A stretch of DNA of 64,000 bases from Doryteuthis pealeii (GCA_023376005.1 CM042150.1:75657569-75721568), one strand, 5' to 3'; shown: positions 24,211 to 37,228, counted from the stretch's first letter. Notes: generated from the sequence alone by a model not told the origin. Numbers and translations are program-made.

Positions 24211-24360
24211 ACAGGGGTCAGCAACCTATGGTCTATGGGTAGTCTAGCTTCACAATCCGTAATCATCTGGCCTGCAATGCATAATCATCTGTCTGCAATC
24301 CCCTAACAGAAGTATTATATTAATCCAACCTGCAATGGAAGACTTGTTGTTTTATTCATA
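24211..24360 (+). mobile_element. Possible hAT-type element end
   Basis: The text 'caggggtcagcaacctatgg' at 24213 closely resembles the terminal repeat of hAT non-autonomous elements (CAGGGGTC.GCAACCT). The following 'gcctgcaatgcataatcatctg' is partly repeated. The opposite end was not found. Confidence 0.4.
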
Positions 24361-24809
24361 AATGTACACAGAAGTCATAGAATAACCATGTACATATTAT
24401 TTCTCTGGTGAGAATTGTCATTCCTCATAGGTATTGCAAGATCATATAATCTTGATTATTAAAATCTGGTAAAGTAAAGTGAATCTGGTAATAAGCCCAC
24501 AAATACATCTGGTGTATAAAGATTTATACAATGTTACAAATATCATTCTGCTTGAACCCTCACCCATGTGATAAATCATTACTGTATATGCTACAAGAGA
24601 CTATGGTGATAGATGTAGGCCTGCTAGTGTCTCTGTCACGGACATAGCGCCTGGCCCCAAATGTAATACAAATATTGCTGGACCCGCTGATTAGAACATA
24701 AAGAGCTTACATGAATGGCAACTGATAAACATTTTAGTTGTATATTTTATTAACTTACGCCACCGCGTGCTCCGCATAGTAGAGACTGTGACACATAGAT
24801 TAATTTCTT

Positions 24810-24890
24810 AAGTGGAGTTTAGCGGTTTTGGAATTCAGAGTTTTCCTTTCCTCGACTGGAGCCCAGTCCTCCCTACTATTTCCCTATGCT
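24810..24890 (-). repeat. tRNA-derived SINE, family A, fragment
   Basis: Short minus-strand piece: 'ggaattcagagttttccttt' followed by 'tactatttccctatgct'. Confidence 0.55.
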
Positions 24891-25259
24891 TTCTCCATCA
24901 AATGTTATGCAAAAATTTGCTTGTTATAGCCTAGAAATGACATTCTTCTTTTTTATTTATAAAATTGTACAATTATTGGCAAAAATTATACGGTGCGTAT
25001 AGTATGAATAATCATAAAGGTAACGTAGGTTGACAAATGTTGCTATAATGTAACCCATCGGACTCTAAAATAAAGGGAACTTTTAAAAATATTACGTTAC
25101 TCGTCAAAAGATTGTTGGTTTAGTTTTGGATAAATATGTTATTGCTTTCTTTTGAATTTTTAATTTATATCTGTGAACAGTAAATGATATTACAGTGCAT
25201 GTAACAGGTCTATTTTGGGCGCATTTTAACTTTTTGGTGTTCCTTACTCTTTAATTCAA

Positions 25260-25640
25260 GAGAAAAAATTGAATGATGAAGAGAGTGACAACAAATAATT
25301 AGAAATAATGAAATATCTCATACAAAAATGAGGAGTAACCATTGGTAAGATAGGAACTACAGAGGAATTTTTGGTCAGAACATCTACCTTGCTTAAATCA
25401 GATCATTATAGTATTCTGCAATGATTTTAACATTTTCTTCTTATTTTTAATTCAGAAAAATAATGATGAAAGAGGAAAACAAATAAATTGATATTACAAA
25501 TGAGGATACATTGAAATAGAACTAACTGGATTTTGGTCAGACATCTGAAATATGCTTAATCAAGATATTATAAGGTTGAATAATTCAAACTCTCACACAT
25601 TATTAAGTTGAAAATTAGACTAGAATAAATTCAGCATATT
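25260..25640 (+). repeat. Low-copy diverged repeat, copies 2 and 3
   Basis: Two successive diverged units related to 23090-23270, the second from about 25450. Shared blocks include 'gatgaaagaggaaaac', 'attgaaatagaac', 'ggtcagacatctg' and 'attattaagttgaaaatt'. Confidence 0.4.
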
Positions 25641-26689
25641 CTTGTATTAACAAGATATCATTTCATGATGTTTTTGGTGTGTTGTGGTTACATACATTCA
25701 AAAATTGGAATCATAAATTTCAATTTAAAATTAGAATATTTCAGTAGTATTTCATAAGCAAAGCATTTCTATGGATGTTCATAATTGATACCATTTTTCA
25801 ATTAGCTTTTAGGTTTTCTAGAATTATTAAGTTACTTTTTTATAATACACATTCACATTTCATAAATTTTTTCGAGAGAATGCATCAGTGTGTAGACTTT
25901 AACAAGGAATAATGATACAAAAGCAATTTTATCCAGGCATTGACAGCCCATTCTGCAGGTTATAACAATGCATATCTGTCGACATTTTGGCAAGTTTCTT
26001 CCTTCGATAGGATTTCAGTTGGCCCCGATTGAAAACTAGAATTTGATTTCAGTTGCCCTTTTCCATAGACTGTTTTTGCTGCTCTCAAAGTAGAATTGCG
26101 GGACACAGTTTCATGTCGATTCTCATTTCCTTTTTCTAGCCAGCATGGCGTCACTTGGATGAGAAAGCACTGCAAAAGTTCAGATATTCTACCAGGAATT
26201 CTGATGTATAATGAAAATGGAAGAAACGGCACTCTCTCGGAAAGGTTGTAAAATTCAGAAGTTTGTTAAATTCTTTCAGCTTTAATATAAGTTATGCATA
26301 TTTTGCATAATTCTGATAAATCATAATGGCATATACAGGGTGTCTTTAAATGAAATTGTCGTTTCAAAAATCTACTTTAAAAAAAACTATTCAGATATTG
26401 ACAGTTCTTTTTAGAGAAATCAACCTGTAAGATTATTATTAACACTTTCAGTATTTTGTTCTTTCTTTCAGTTAATTTTTAAGTTAGTGTTCCCCAATAG
26501 GGTGCCTATTGTCCCTCAAGTGATGTTAGGTAAGTAACTGAAAGGGTGGTCGACTAAAATTATTTTACAGGAATCCATTTAGTGTATTATTTTCTTATTC
26601 TTTTATTCTAATGCATGTTTCTAGAATTATTTACAATTATTTAATGTTGATCTATTGACTATGGACCTAGATTAGGTGAATCGCGAGAG

Positions 26690-27145
26690 GCCCTCTGATC
26701 AAACTTGGCTGGTCACGAATTCAACGTTCTAGCAACTTTGATTGCCTTGTGCCACCCTATTTTGCCCTTAATGGGCAAGACCACGCCGCTTTGTTAGTAT
26801 ATGTGTAGGCTCGAAAGGCGTGGCCAGTGGAGGGATGTTCATGTCCTGGAGAATGACGTTAAACTGCTATATCGTGATTTGTGCAGAGTTCCAGTTTTGG
26901 TAGGTTTGGGTAACTGTGGAGCACCCTTTCCTTCAACATGCTGTCCAAGGTCCACTCTAACACGCGGCTGGTAGATACCAATGTTAAGGGTCCCAACTAT
27001 AGGTTAAATAGAAAAACATTTTGAGTTTATAAACAAACATTGAGTATGCCATTAAGAATGAATTTATTTCAAAGGCTGTTAGTCAGCAATTAATGACCCA
27101 CTGAATTGATATGGCCGTAATAACAAAACAAAACAACCAAACCCA
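26690..27145 (+). repeat. Interspersed repeat family B, long copy
   Basis: Aligns with 42720-43138 through 'gagaggccctctgatcaa', 'tggctggtcacg', 'gtcctggagaatgacgtta', 'ggtccactctaacacg' and 'aatgacccactgaattgata', ending in an AAAAC-repeat tail. The internal region is GC-richer than flanking DNA. No intact frame is seen, so the family looks like a non-autonomous retroelement. Confidence 0.75.
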
Positions 27146-27719
27146 AATCTCTTATTTTAATGACATTAATAAATCAGGTATAAGCATGGACTGCTTTCTG
27201 TCCTCAGGGTGCATTATATTTAAGGTGCAATAAGCGATATGTCATGATAATCTTAAGTCTCTGAATAAAGTATTTGGTGTATGAGCCTATTTTTGGTAAT
27301 AGTATTGGTATGTATAATATATGGTCATGTGTTGTGTTGAGAATAGTTGATTGGGTGCATGCCCTAGCATTAGGTATATATAGTGTAAGTATCTATATCG
27401 TATAACTATATAATGTGTGTAATATATGGATATAATGTGTATAGTAGTATCAGAAAGGATTAAACAAAGACTTGAGGAAGCTTTGGCAAATTTTAATAGG
27501 AATTAATTAAGAAAGGAGAAGAATTTCTTGATCAGTGCGAGTGAAAAGGTTAAGTTTTTTTTTTTTTCAATGTCTTAAACTAAGTCCTTGGCATTTCGCA
27601 GCAATCAGAGGAGTTGTAGAACAGAATAATCATTTGTTTGTTTTCAGATATTACATTTTTTGGGAATGGTTCCATAAGAGAGGGTTGTTTTGCTTTTCCA
27701 GGAGCTCAGGAAACCATGA

Positions 27720-27930
27720 TATTTCAACGGGATGCAATCGGTGTTGCGGTCCGTTTATTGGTCCATGGCAGAGTGGTGGGTTGCAAGGCTTACTCTGGGG
27801 TCCTCCTCAGGCACTAATATTTTGGTCAAAAAAGAGTTCATGTCGTAACAATTTGAAGTCAAGGGTTAATATCCATTTATTCAAGAAAGTGAGGCTGTTG
27901 CACCCCGCCACTCTACCAAGGATAACTTGA
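27720..27930. repeat. Imperfect inverted repeat
   Basis: 'ggcagagtggtgggttgcaa' near 27768 pairs in reverse with 'ttgcaccccgccactctacc' near 27898. It probably marks a small MITE. The 131-codon frame over it (27535-27930) has no recognisable domain and is not called as a gene. Confidence 0.5.
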
Positions 27931-27999
27931 AAAGTGATGAAAGGGAAAGACAATGTATTATTGGTTTGTAATTTTTATTTTTTGTGAAGTTTGACGCTA

Positions 28000-29080
28000 T
28001 AGGTTAGGCACAAATATCAACCAAAACTCTGGCCACCAGTGTTGAAGTTTCGTGAGTTGGTGTCCTGCTGAGTTGAGGTAGCAATCATTACGTCAGTCCA
28101 AAAAAACAATTTGTGCTGTAGAATTTCCATATGGGTACTTATTAGACTGATACTGGATTAGTCCATAGTTACAATTCAGGCATGTGTTAGTGTGTGTACT
28201 GGAATTTTGATGGTTCAGTATGGATCAGTGTAGATAATGTCCAACATTCTGCAGCCGATGTTTACCGAACTGGAAAGCTAGTTGAATCCCATGTAACGGT
28301 GGTGTCATATTTGGCTTTTAATGTCATTCTTACAGCACGAACAATGCGATTGAAGATCATTTTACAATTAAACTGAGTGACACAGCTCAGTGTTATAAGT
28401 ATTTTCTTTTTTAATCGATATGATAATATTCAACTGTATGATACTTACACATGGACCAGAGTGTAGCCCACAAGTGAAAAAGTACATTGTCAGATGTGAC
28501 ACAGTCTATCAATAAAGAATGCAACATCCAGTTTTAAATTGTTCAATATTACAGAAATTTGCACATAATATATGTATATATAACGAGCTTATTTAAAAAT
28601 TATTATTGTGTGTGCATATGTGTGTGAGAGTTTAGATAATAAATATATTAAGCACTAAGAGGAGAAATTAATCCCAAGAGAAGCAGAAACTTTTAATCTT
28701 ATTAGAACATTCTATTACCCTTAAAACCATCCAATCTTTATTATGATTGGTTGAGTGAATTCTCAGTGCAATCTAGATGATTGATCCATAGGACATATAG
28801 GGAATGAATCAGGTTATTGGATAGAATAACTGGCTTTAAATGCTGAAGTTTAATGAATGTTAAGTGCACAAACAAAATGCCACTAATTTTCTGTTCATTT
28901 TCTAATTATAATTATGTTTTTTTAAAGATAAAATAAACTTGATGAAAGTATGTTAGGGAATTTATAACTCTAGAAAATTAGCTGTGGGGTTTTGAAATTT
29001 TGTTCCTATAGTTTATTGATGATGGTTGAGTACCCTCTTTGAGAAAAATACTTGATATAAACAACATTGTTTTAGTATTA
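28000..29080. other. Intron DNA, nothing recognised
   Basis: Ordinary AT-rich sequence without shared repeats or supported exons. Confidence 0.5.
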
Positions 29081-29084
29081 TCTG

Positions 29085-29520
29085 CATTTATTCGGACTAT
29101 TGTCCTCATCTTCATTGTTATCATTTGTACACATATTAGCTGATGTGGCCTCTCGGCCTTCTTGCAGTATTGTTCTGGTCAGAAACTCGGCGAACATATA
29201 AGAATTTATATGGACTTATAGTGGGAACGCTTTTTGAACTCAGGAACCTTCCTTGTATTGTATCGGGATTCCTTGTCGTAATCGGGCAGCTGTCACAGAA
29301 CTTTGAACCAACGCTTTTATTCAGTCCACGGAGGTATTCCTGTTCTGCATTCCGGCTAACGCGAACATAACTGAGTAGAGCCATTAAGCTGGTGTTATCA
29401 TATTGGATTCTATGAAAGAAGGCGGAGGGCAATTTGGCGGGCGAAGACGATTGAATAGAGATAAACAATGATGATGAGGACCGAATAGTACTGAATAATG
29501 CAGATAAGCTATGCATACCA
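29085..29520. mobile_element. Family C element with inverted ends (Penelope-like)
   Basis: Starts with 'tcggactattgtcctcatct' and ends with the inverted equivalent 'gatgatgaggaccgaata'. On the minus strand a degraded hammerhead-type motif (GCAAGAAGGCC ... CAUCAGCU ... GUGUAC) sits just inside one end, where intact family members have CUGAAGA and GAAAC-GUU-GUAC. The interior is non-coding. The inverted ends would make stem I of the ribozyme. Confidence 0.5.
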
Positions 29521-29689
29521 TCAAGCCTCATCTCAAAAATTCAAGAAATAGGAACATGTGATTTTTTGGTCTAAAATGTGCATATAACGTGGGTGGGATC
29601 AAGATTTTGTCATTGATAAAGGCGATGGAATTAAGTTGGATTGTTTAGATCAACTGAAGTTATTAAAAATTATTAGCACTGGACTATAC

Positions 29690-30050
29690 TTTTATTATCA
29701 TTTGCATTAATCATTGAACAGCTGACACAACCGGATTCCCATGACTCTCTGCACCACCATGCTCTATCAGCCATCAGTGTTCGGCATCCAAAAACTCTGG
29801 TACCAAACAGCTAGATCCATATAAGTTTTGTTAGCCAGCCAACTATGATGATGTCCACATGCAGATGTCACTGAGAACCGGAGGCCATATTTTGAGTTTT
29901 GTTCTTACTTCTAGACAGCAGTGCCTCAGCATATTACGTGTCTCCTCTTTATTTTGGATGGTTTTTGTGTGATAAGGATGTAAAGATTTATTGGCATCAT
30001 CAGCTTTTTTAGGGTGGCCTGAGTTGCCTGCTGTCCTCGGATTTAGTTCA
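29690..30050 (-). pseudogene. LINE 3' end, C-terminal coding remnant
   Basis: Minus-strand blocks resemble a conserved LINE C-terminus ending in a 'trhaghcw.skdel..d.ll..p..g' and 'k.y...l...g' pattern: 'TRNMLRHC' near 29930 and 'MASGSQ', 'NKTYMD'-like text in shifted frames. The copy at 37205-37460 shows the same region more clearly. Frames are broken throughout. Confidence 0.4.
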
Positions 30051-30079
30051 ACACTTTCTTTGCAAATGAATTTTTCATA

Positions 30080-31930
30080 GGTTGATTTTCAGCTTAATTG
30101 ATTCTATTCTCCTGAAGTAATCTGTTACTTCACGTGTGATTTTATGGTTGTTGTCAGATGTTATTATTGATTAGCAATGTGAACACTTTTATTTTAGATT
30201 ATAAACGTGGAGATTTATTATTTGAATCGAAACAAACTACAGGGTGATAGCTCAATTTTATTTATGTGTGTTGATTGAGGGACAATTCCAATTAAAGTGC
30301 CTGAATAGATCAGGGATTATCAAGTGTATTGCAAACCAACTCAAAGATTAGAATAGAGCTCTTTAAGGATCAACAAGTAGCCAAGTGTCAGGTTAGATAA
30401 AGTAACATCCATAATCCAAGAAAGAGGCTTATACAGAACGAGAAGGTATTCAGCCAATATTGATGTCAACAGGTAATACATCTTAGGGCCTATAACATAA
30501 ATTTATTATCCTTTTATAGAATTAAGTATGACTCATGGCGCGTTACTATTAGAACATTTATCAATTTTGATTCATGATTTTCAGCTAACTTTTGTAGCTC
30601 TAGTTTTAAGGCAGCATAGCAGAGTATTGTCATATCGATCTATTCTTCTTCTTTTCTTCTAACCTCTCTAGGAGTAATTTCTATGGCATTTAATATTCAA
30701 CACTGTTGAAATATGCCGTGAGTAGTGTATATACTCGAGCTAAAATACTGATATACCTCAAAATCTTATACACCTCTCAACAAGAGGGGAATGTGGAATT
30801 TTTCTATGGAAGAACGAAGCTCACGTTATAGGTAAAGGTCTTAAACTAAGGTCCTGAGATAGAAGTTAGTACTTCTACATTGTATACTAATTAATTTACT
30901 GTTGAAAAATTAGTTTTGGAATATATTGTGTAATTCAGACTTTTCTATTGTGATTATTTACTATAAAGGATAGGGTAGTTTGATGTACTTCCATATCTTC
31001 TTTAGTCAATTTAGTGCGAATATTCAGGAATTCTGTTTTTCTTCTGCTTTTTCATTCTTGCTAGGCATGACTTCCGCTACTTCAGAATCACTTTTCCTTT
31101 GGATTATTGCCTCAGTATTTACATTTTCTCAAATATGTTGTTCTTGTGTAAAATTTCTTAAAGTCAGGTTTTTGTTCTTGCTCAATGTACATGCCTATTT
31201 GCGCTATCTATTTATTTTATTGTTTTGTGATTTCTGTTCAATTTTATTTTGGAAAGTTTCTAACATGGTAGTGGTGTCACTACCCCATGCAGCTGCAAAT
31301 AGCTTTGCAGTATATTGTCTTTTCTTCACACGAGCTCTTGGAATACTATAATATCAGAGAATCGCTTAAAAAGGTAAATATTACTTACTGATATCCTATA
31401 ATATATATTTAATTTACCACAGTAATGAGGTGAATAAAATACCATGAGTTGCAATAGTAAGGAAGGCATTCATTAAAGAACTATAACACAGTCCGTAGCA
31501 GAGATTAGGTGTCGTCATAACCTACCGATAAATAAAACAAACATATACAATTGAAGACATTACAATGTAAAATATAGCATAAGCCCTGAATATTATATAA
31601 TCCACATAGATTTGTTGATTACCATAATTTGAAATCTAATGAATAGAATAGACTTGATATTTGTTATAATTAAAATTTGATATAGTCTGAAAGCATTTGT
31701 CTAGAGGAAATATTTCACTAAAAGTAAGTGTCAGTAAATGAGATTCAGATGCCTGCACCACCACTGCCTTCAAGTATTTAGAAAATGATGTGCCACCTAC
31801 ACTAATTTAGTAAGAGCAACCTTCATGAAATGTCATGTAGCGATAAGATGAAAAGTTTGTCGCAATTTTTCTGCATGGATCGGTATTTTGATTTCTCTGA
31901 TTTTTTTTAGTTGAGGCCTTGGAATTAATT
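30080..31930. other. Intron DNA; one unexplained frame
   Basis: Mostly featureless. A 123-codon plus-strand frame covers 30980-31351; read on the minus strand the same DNA gives a stretch rich in Lys, Gln and Ala. Neither shows a domain I recognise, and no splice sites support an exon. Confidence 0.4.
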
Positions 31931-31934
31931 AGTT

Positions 31935-32500
31935 ATTAATTTGTAACTATTGTCCTCATCTTTATTGTTTATGCTGTACAATGTTCCAGCTGATGTGGCT
32001 TCCTGGCTCTTCTTCAGAGTATTTCTTGGTCAGACCTGGGAACTTTCTTGGACTCAGGAACCGTTCTTATTGTAATCGGAGCCATTGGACACACCTGGCT
32101 AAGCGTTGGATAAAGAAGTTTAGGGTCTAAGATAGATTTATAATGTGAAAAGTTTTCTAGGCTGCAGGTTCAAGTAGTGGTCAGGGGAGCAGTAACATAG
32201 AATAAATAATTAACACGAGCTTAACCTGTACCGCCAGCTATGGTTACGATGGAATACAAAAAGGAATACGCCATGGGCTGAATAAAAGGTTAGGTTCAAA
32301 GTTCTGCGTGATGGCTTCCATATGACAAGAAGGTTCCAGTTATGAACAAGCTAAGATTCCTGAAGCTTAGAAGGTTCAGAATCTCCAGCAGAAAATATAC
32401 CTGAAAAGACGGACTCCAAGAGGGCACCACTATGGCGAAGCCATCCATAAATGTTGTACCAGATAACAATGAAGATGCGGACAATAGTTTGTAAATAATC
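31935..32500. mobile_element. Family C element with inverted ends (Penelope-like)
   Basis: About 560 bases bounded by 'aactattgtcctcatcttta' and, inverted, 'gaagatgcggacaatagttt'. On the minus strand it carries CUGAAGA, 'GCCACAUCAGCU' and then GGAAC-AUU-GUAC, a hammerhead-type core with the GAAA changed to GGAA. It is non-coding. Confidence 0.5.
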
Positions 32501-33239
32501 AAATTGACTGATATTTCTTGGAGTTTCGAAAATTTACAGTTCCTTTTCTTTATCTCCTAAAACTGGGACTGAAATGTGCTTTTACTGGAATTGATACTAA
32601 CATGATTTTTCATTGTTAAATGTTTGTAGGCTTGCTGCTCTGATTACGCTAATTATCATTACTTGTTTGTTTAGCTTTAAAGTATTTTAGTTTCTTCACT
32701 TACTTCACATCTCAGGATTACACTAGTTTATTCTGTGTATCTATTTTTATTGCTTTGAAAATTAGATCATATTTTAGTAATCAATAATCTCTGTTGATTG
32801 TTTACTATACATAGGGCGTCCAAGTGACAATTGACTGAATATCCTAAAAAAAGAAATAGAAACAACCATCGCATTTTAGGGATATGTAGAAGCGGATTGT
32901 AGTAGATTAGTTTTGTTCAATGTATTTAGATTGGCGAATAACCATTATGTCAGATCAAGTTTGAAGGTATGGCAGAATATGGAGAAGAATATACGGCAGA
33001 AATGCATAAACAATGCATATGATTTAAATGGTTTAAGCCAGAGATAATTTTAATTCGAGAATATTTACAATAAATATCAATAAAATTGAGATGTTCAAAG
33101 TAAAGAATGTAAAAGTTTGTGTGATAGAGTCTGGAAAGTACGTCAAGAAATGTGTAACTGTGAAATGTGTTATGTAGTACATAAAGTTCGATTAAGATAT
33201 GAGACGAATGAATTTAAGTTTGTAATATAAGCTGATGAA

Positions 33240-33760
33240 AAATTGAATTCCTGGAATGTTTAACGAGGCTAAGTACGAGTGAATGTAATTCTGTTCAGTC
33301 AGCTTGTGATGCAGAGGTGCGGTGTTTGTCTTGATGTTAGTGAAATAGTCCGCGGCAGATCTCTGTTTGTTCTGTTGTTGTCGCGGCGTGTGTCGCCTCT
33401 GAGGCGAGATGAATTACTGTGATGCAGTACATCTAAGTTATTGCTGAATAGAGTATATTCTTCTCTGGACTCGTGATTATAATGTACAGGATTATAGAAG
33501 CAATATATGTGAGTAATAGAAGTTATTTTAATATATTGTGCGCGCTGTTGTCAGATAGGAGTTGACGTAAGGAGCGAATGGGATCAGTAATATTGAAGGG
33601 TGCAAGCGACAAGCATGATGAGGTTGCGCGCGCTGTGCGGGACAACGCGGATGAGTAGAATTGAAGACAAAGAAGGAAGGAATAGTCTCACATAAAGAAT
33701 AGACAAGTCGAGAATTGGAAAAGAACTGAAACTTGTTGATAGTAGAATACATGTCTATCT
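33240..33760. other. Locally GC- and CpG-rich block of unknown nature
   Basis: Unlike neighbouring DNA, this block has many CpGs, for example 'gtcgcggcgtgtgtcgcct' near 33379 and 'ttgcgcgcgctgtgcggg' near 33624, with 'gtgcgcgctgt' near 33538 partly repeating the latter. It may be an LTR or other recent insertion. No promoter, exon or coding domain was recognised. Confidence 0.45.
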
Positions 33761-35100
33761 TTGATTTAGTAAGAATAAGCTAATATCACTTTCTAACTGT
33801 AAGATTTTAGGAAAAATGGATGTGTGTTTCGTCGTGTTTGAGTTTTACCTACTCTTTTCCTTAAGTTTGGGAAAGGATTGTGTTGTGCTGTATCTGGTTT
33901 TAAGTTTCTCTTCGCTTAAGTTCTGTGAAAAAGAAATGTGTACTGTTTTATTTCTTATTCTTGACTATAAAATATAGAATTCTTTCTGGTGTGGTGTATG
34001 TGTTACTAATAGTGATGTCATTAGTGAATCTAAGGATATGGAAAGAAGTTATTATCAACAACTTGTGATTGCCTTGTCAACTACACTGGTTTATGATTAA
34101 TAAATGATAACAAAGAAAGGGCTAATTCTATCTTTGCTCAGATTGTTGTCAAGGCGGACAGGCATCAGAATCTGTGTCACTATATAATTAGCATAGGTAA
34201 ATCTTAGAGTGGACAGCTGACAATTGGCAGAGCTTTTTCCAAAGTCAGCTTTTGAATAACAATATGATTGGATTTAACAGTCACATAACGGAAAGTAACA
34301 AACGCAGAAAAAAGCCACTTATTTGTCATGTTTCTGTAGAGAAAGGGTGTGCAATTAAAATAGGATTTTATCAAAATGATCTTTTCACCATAAATCCTTT
34401 CCATTATGCTGACTCATTTTAGAAAAGTGAAAAGTCTACACTGTAGGCAGAATTTTGTTTGAATCGCATGATCGTCGCACATGAGCATTGGCTGATTCTC
34501 TGAATTTGTAAAGAGTATTTGATCATAGAAAGATTTTGAAGTAAATTTGATATACGCAATGGTCATTTCTTACAAAGAAGATTTCTTCAATAACTCATTG
34601 ATTGTTATTTCAACAAAGAACAGCACCATTTATAGATCGTAGAGCTCTGCAGAGAAAAGTTATAAAGTATCGTAGTTCCAAATGTATTAATTTCTATAGT
34701 CAAGCCAGGGTGGGGGGCTGCAAAAAATTGAAAATCTTATTGAATATTTTGGCTCTCTAGACTTTCTGATAGTAAGGGAAATGACTGGATGTTCTCTAAT
34801 GAAAAAGAAGATCTTGCTTTTGTGGTTTTGATATTAATTGAATAATTCAGATATTGTATCAAGAGAAGATAACACGCTCTGGTAATTTGATGGCCTAGAA
34901 AGAACATTTTTAAATATGCTAATGGCAAGTCCTACCAATTTTTAATTGTAAGAAAAAAATATTTTTGATAATTGTTTAGATCATTGAATAAAGTTCTTTT
35001 GTTTTGAAAATAAAAAGAGGTATTTGATTTATAACATGGCTCTGTATTTTTAAGAATTTATGTATTTTACGCAACTCCTACAGCCACGAGCGTTGGATAT
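33760..35100. other. Intron DNA, nothing recognised
   Basis: AT-rich sequence with short unsupported frames. A poly(A)-signal-like AATAAA lies near 34099, but no transcript can be assigned. Confidence 0.45.
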
Positions 35101-35109
35101 TCGAACCAT

Positions 35110-35295
35110 AGGTCATTTCTTAAGTGGAGTTCAAACAGGTTTGAATTTAGAGTTTTCCTTCTCCTAGACTGGTTACCTAGCCATGGGTTTAAGAACACAG
35201 TCTGCCTGCGATTGTTACCCATAGCTGGAGGGAGACTAGGATTATAACTTTACCAAGGGTATTAGCGCTAAGTGAAATGCAATTAACACGTCAAT
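35110..35295 (-). repeat. tRNA-derived SINE, family A
   Basis: Well preserved minus-strand copy: 'tttagagttttccttctcct', 'agactggttacc', 'tacccatagctggaggga' and 'ttagcgctaagtgaaatgca'. Confidence 0.8.
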
Positions 35296-35299
35296 CGAG

Positions 35300-36900
35300 G
35301 ATGTTGATACTACGGGGGCAAGTCCAATTTCTATGGACTTTAACCCATTAACAGCCGCAATGCATCGCTTCCTATTTTAAGAATGTATATACTATGAATT
35401 AAGTTAGGGTTGATAAATTAAACGGGCTTGCTTGAAGATAGGTTTTATTATACTCTTGACATGGAACTGGCAAAGTGGTTCAACTACTTGGCTAGTGGTA
35501 GTATACATTTCAGTGATTTAATTAATGATCTTGGAGAAGGCAGGAATTTCTTTATCTTTAGACTTATCCATAACCTGGTTGGGTCAATGGGAGTGCTAAT
35601 AATGTGTGTATCTTAGAAAGAGTCACTCCCTCTCTCAGGTTACTCTCTCCTTGGTTGGGTAATTAACGTTTGGTAATATAATCTATCTCAAAGCCTTTAG
35701 CAATGGGGTTCAGCTTCGAGGATATTTCTTGCTACTGGTACAATATTAGCCCAATACAACCTGTTGCAGAAGACGAGTGGGATCGACCAAATTACCTCCA
35801 TTGCTGGGAGATATCAACGAAAGTATTAATTACTTGACCTGACATCCCTAAAACAGATCTCGCAACATCCAATATACTTTTTAGCTTTAATGTATCAAAG
35901 TTCTATGCATGAGATTGAATAAATTTTGCAATTAAGATTTGAAGGCAAAAGACAGAGTAAGCGAATAGATTTTTTTGAGCGAAGATCTGTTTATCGGAAG
36001 TTAGCAGTGCTGAGATGTTGTCAGTCTGAGAAATAGAGAGAACATGGTTAATTATATTTTGGGATGTGTCATGTTGCTCTCATTTTAGTTGATGAAAAAA
36101 CCTAATACTGTTTATTTGATCAGCCATAAGTCAATTTTTCTTTGCTGGGCTTCAGTATGCGCATGAGGAAACCTGGAGGTTTGCCAATTAATAAGTACTT
36201 CTGTTATTTGTAACAATAAGATGAGAGAGCAGAGCAACAAAATATTTTAAGATATCTTATATACATTGTTAGCTATATATTGACATGCATAGTTCATGTC
36301 AAAAATGACGGTCATTTACAACTGCCTAGAATCAGAGTCACTACCAGTGTGTTCTGCCCAGGATCAAACTATCATTACATAGCATAATGTATTGGGCGAG
36401 CCAAAAATGTTTTTTTTATCACTTGATATGGAAAGAGTGTAAATTTAACTCATTTCCCTCAAAAAGATCATTTTTGGTTCGTTGTTTTGTTTTATGGTAT
36501 ATCAAATTTTCTGTGTCATTTTAAAGCTGAATCAAGTCATTTTAATAAACAAAGAATTTATTACAGTACCTGCTGTTGCTTCAGTTGTCTCCCAATTAAG
36601 TATTGAACAGGTTTATCATTGCTTAACTTTGGTAATCAGATGCTTTCAGCATGACTTGACCAAAATAGACTATTTTTTATTTCGTTCATAGTAGCTTTCA
36701 AATCACTATTGTTAAAGACTTTCTAAAATTGGTATATTATTGTGTATGAATATTAAAGATGAAAAATAAAGCAACATTTTCAGCATAAAAATGCAACTAG
36801 AATGCAAAAGAAAGATACATAAGTTTTTTTGGTGTAAATGATCAAACAGGTGACAATTATGAGTTACAATGTTTTCTGTTAAGTAGACCAGTTGAGGTGA
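35300..36900. other. Intron DNA, nothing recognised
   Basis: No recognisable exon or repeat. Searched specifically for the missing ADAM17 prodomain exon without success. Confidence 0.45.
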
Positions 36901-36959
36901 TCACTCTGATAAGACATTACTAAGAATATATATTATTATATATGGCCATTAACTAAAAA

Positions 36960-36960
36960 C

Positions 36961-37001
<41 letters not shown>

Positions 37002-37228
37002 TATGTGGCTATTCACATCATATTGATTTTATAATTTACATACTACAATACATATTATATATATATATTCATCAGGTTGCACTGACAGTTATATATATAT
37101 TTAATATATAATTATATATATATATATTTAGTTGGCTTATTCACATTATCATAGTTGGATTTTATCATACATACATATAATAATATATATATTATATATA
37201 TATATATCATCAGATTGCACTGACAGCA
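36960..37228. repeat. (TA)n tracts with a tandemly duplicated LINE tail
   Basis: Two direct copies of a roughly 100-base unit, one ending at about 37089 and one at 37228. Both run from 'ggct.attcacat' through a TA tract to 'catcaggttgcactgacag' or 'catcagattgcactgacag'. They sit at the 3' end of the minus-strand LINE remnant next door. Confidence 0.6.

Noticed and set aside
27535..27930. 131-codon plus-strand frame
   Set aside because: It spans an inverted repeat, shows no recognisable domain and lacks splice or start context.
29136..29531. 131-codon minus-strand frame
   Set aside because: It lies wholly within the family C repeat, which is non-coding in its other copies.
30980..31351. 123-codon hydrophobic plus-strand frame
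   Set aside because: The composition reflects T-rich DNA; no domain, splice site or shared repeat supports it.
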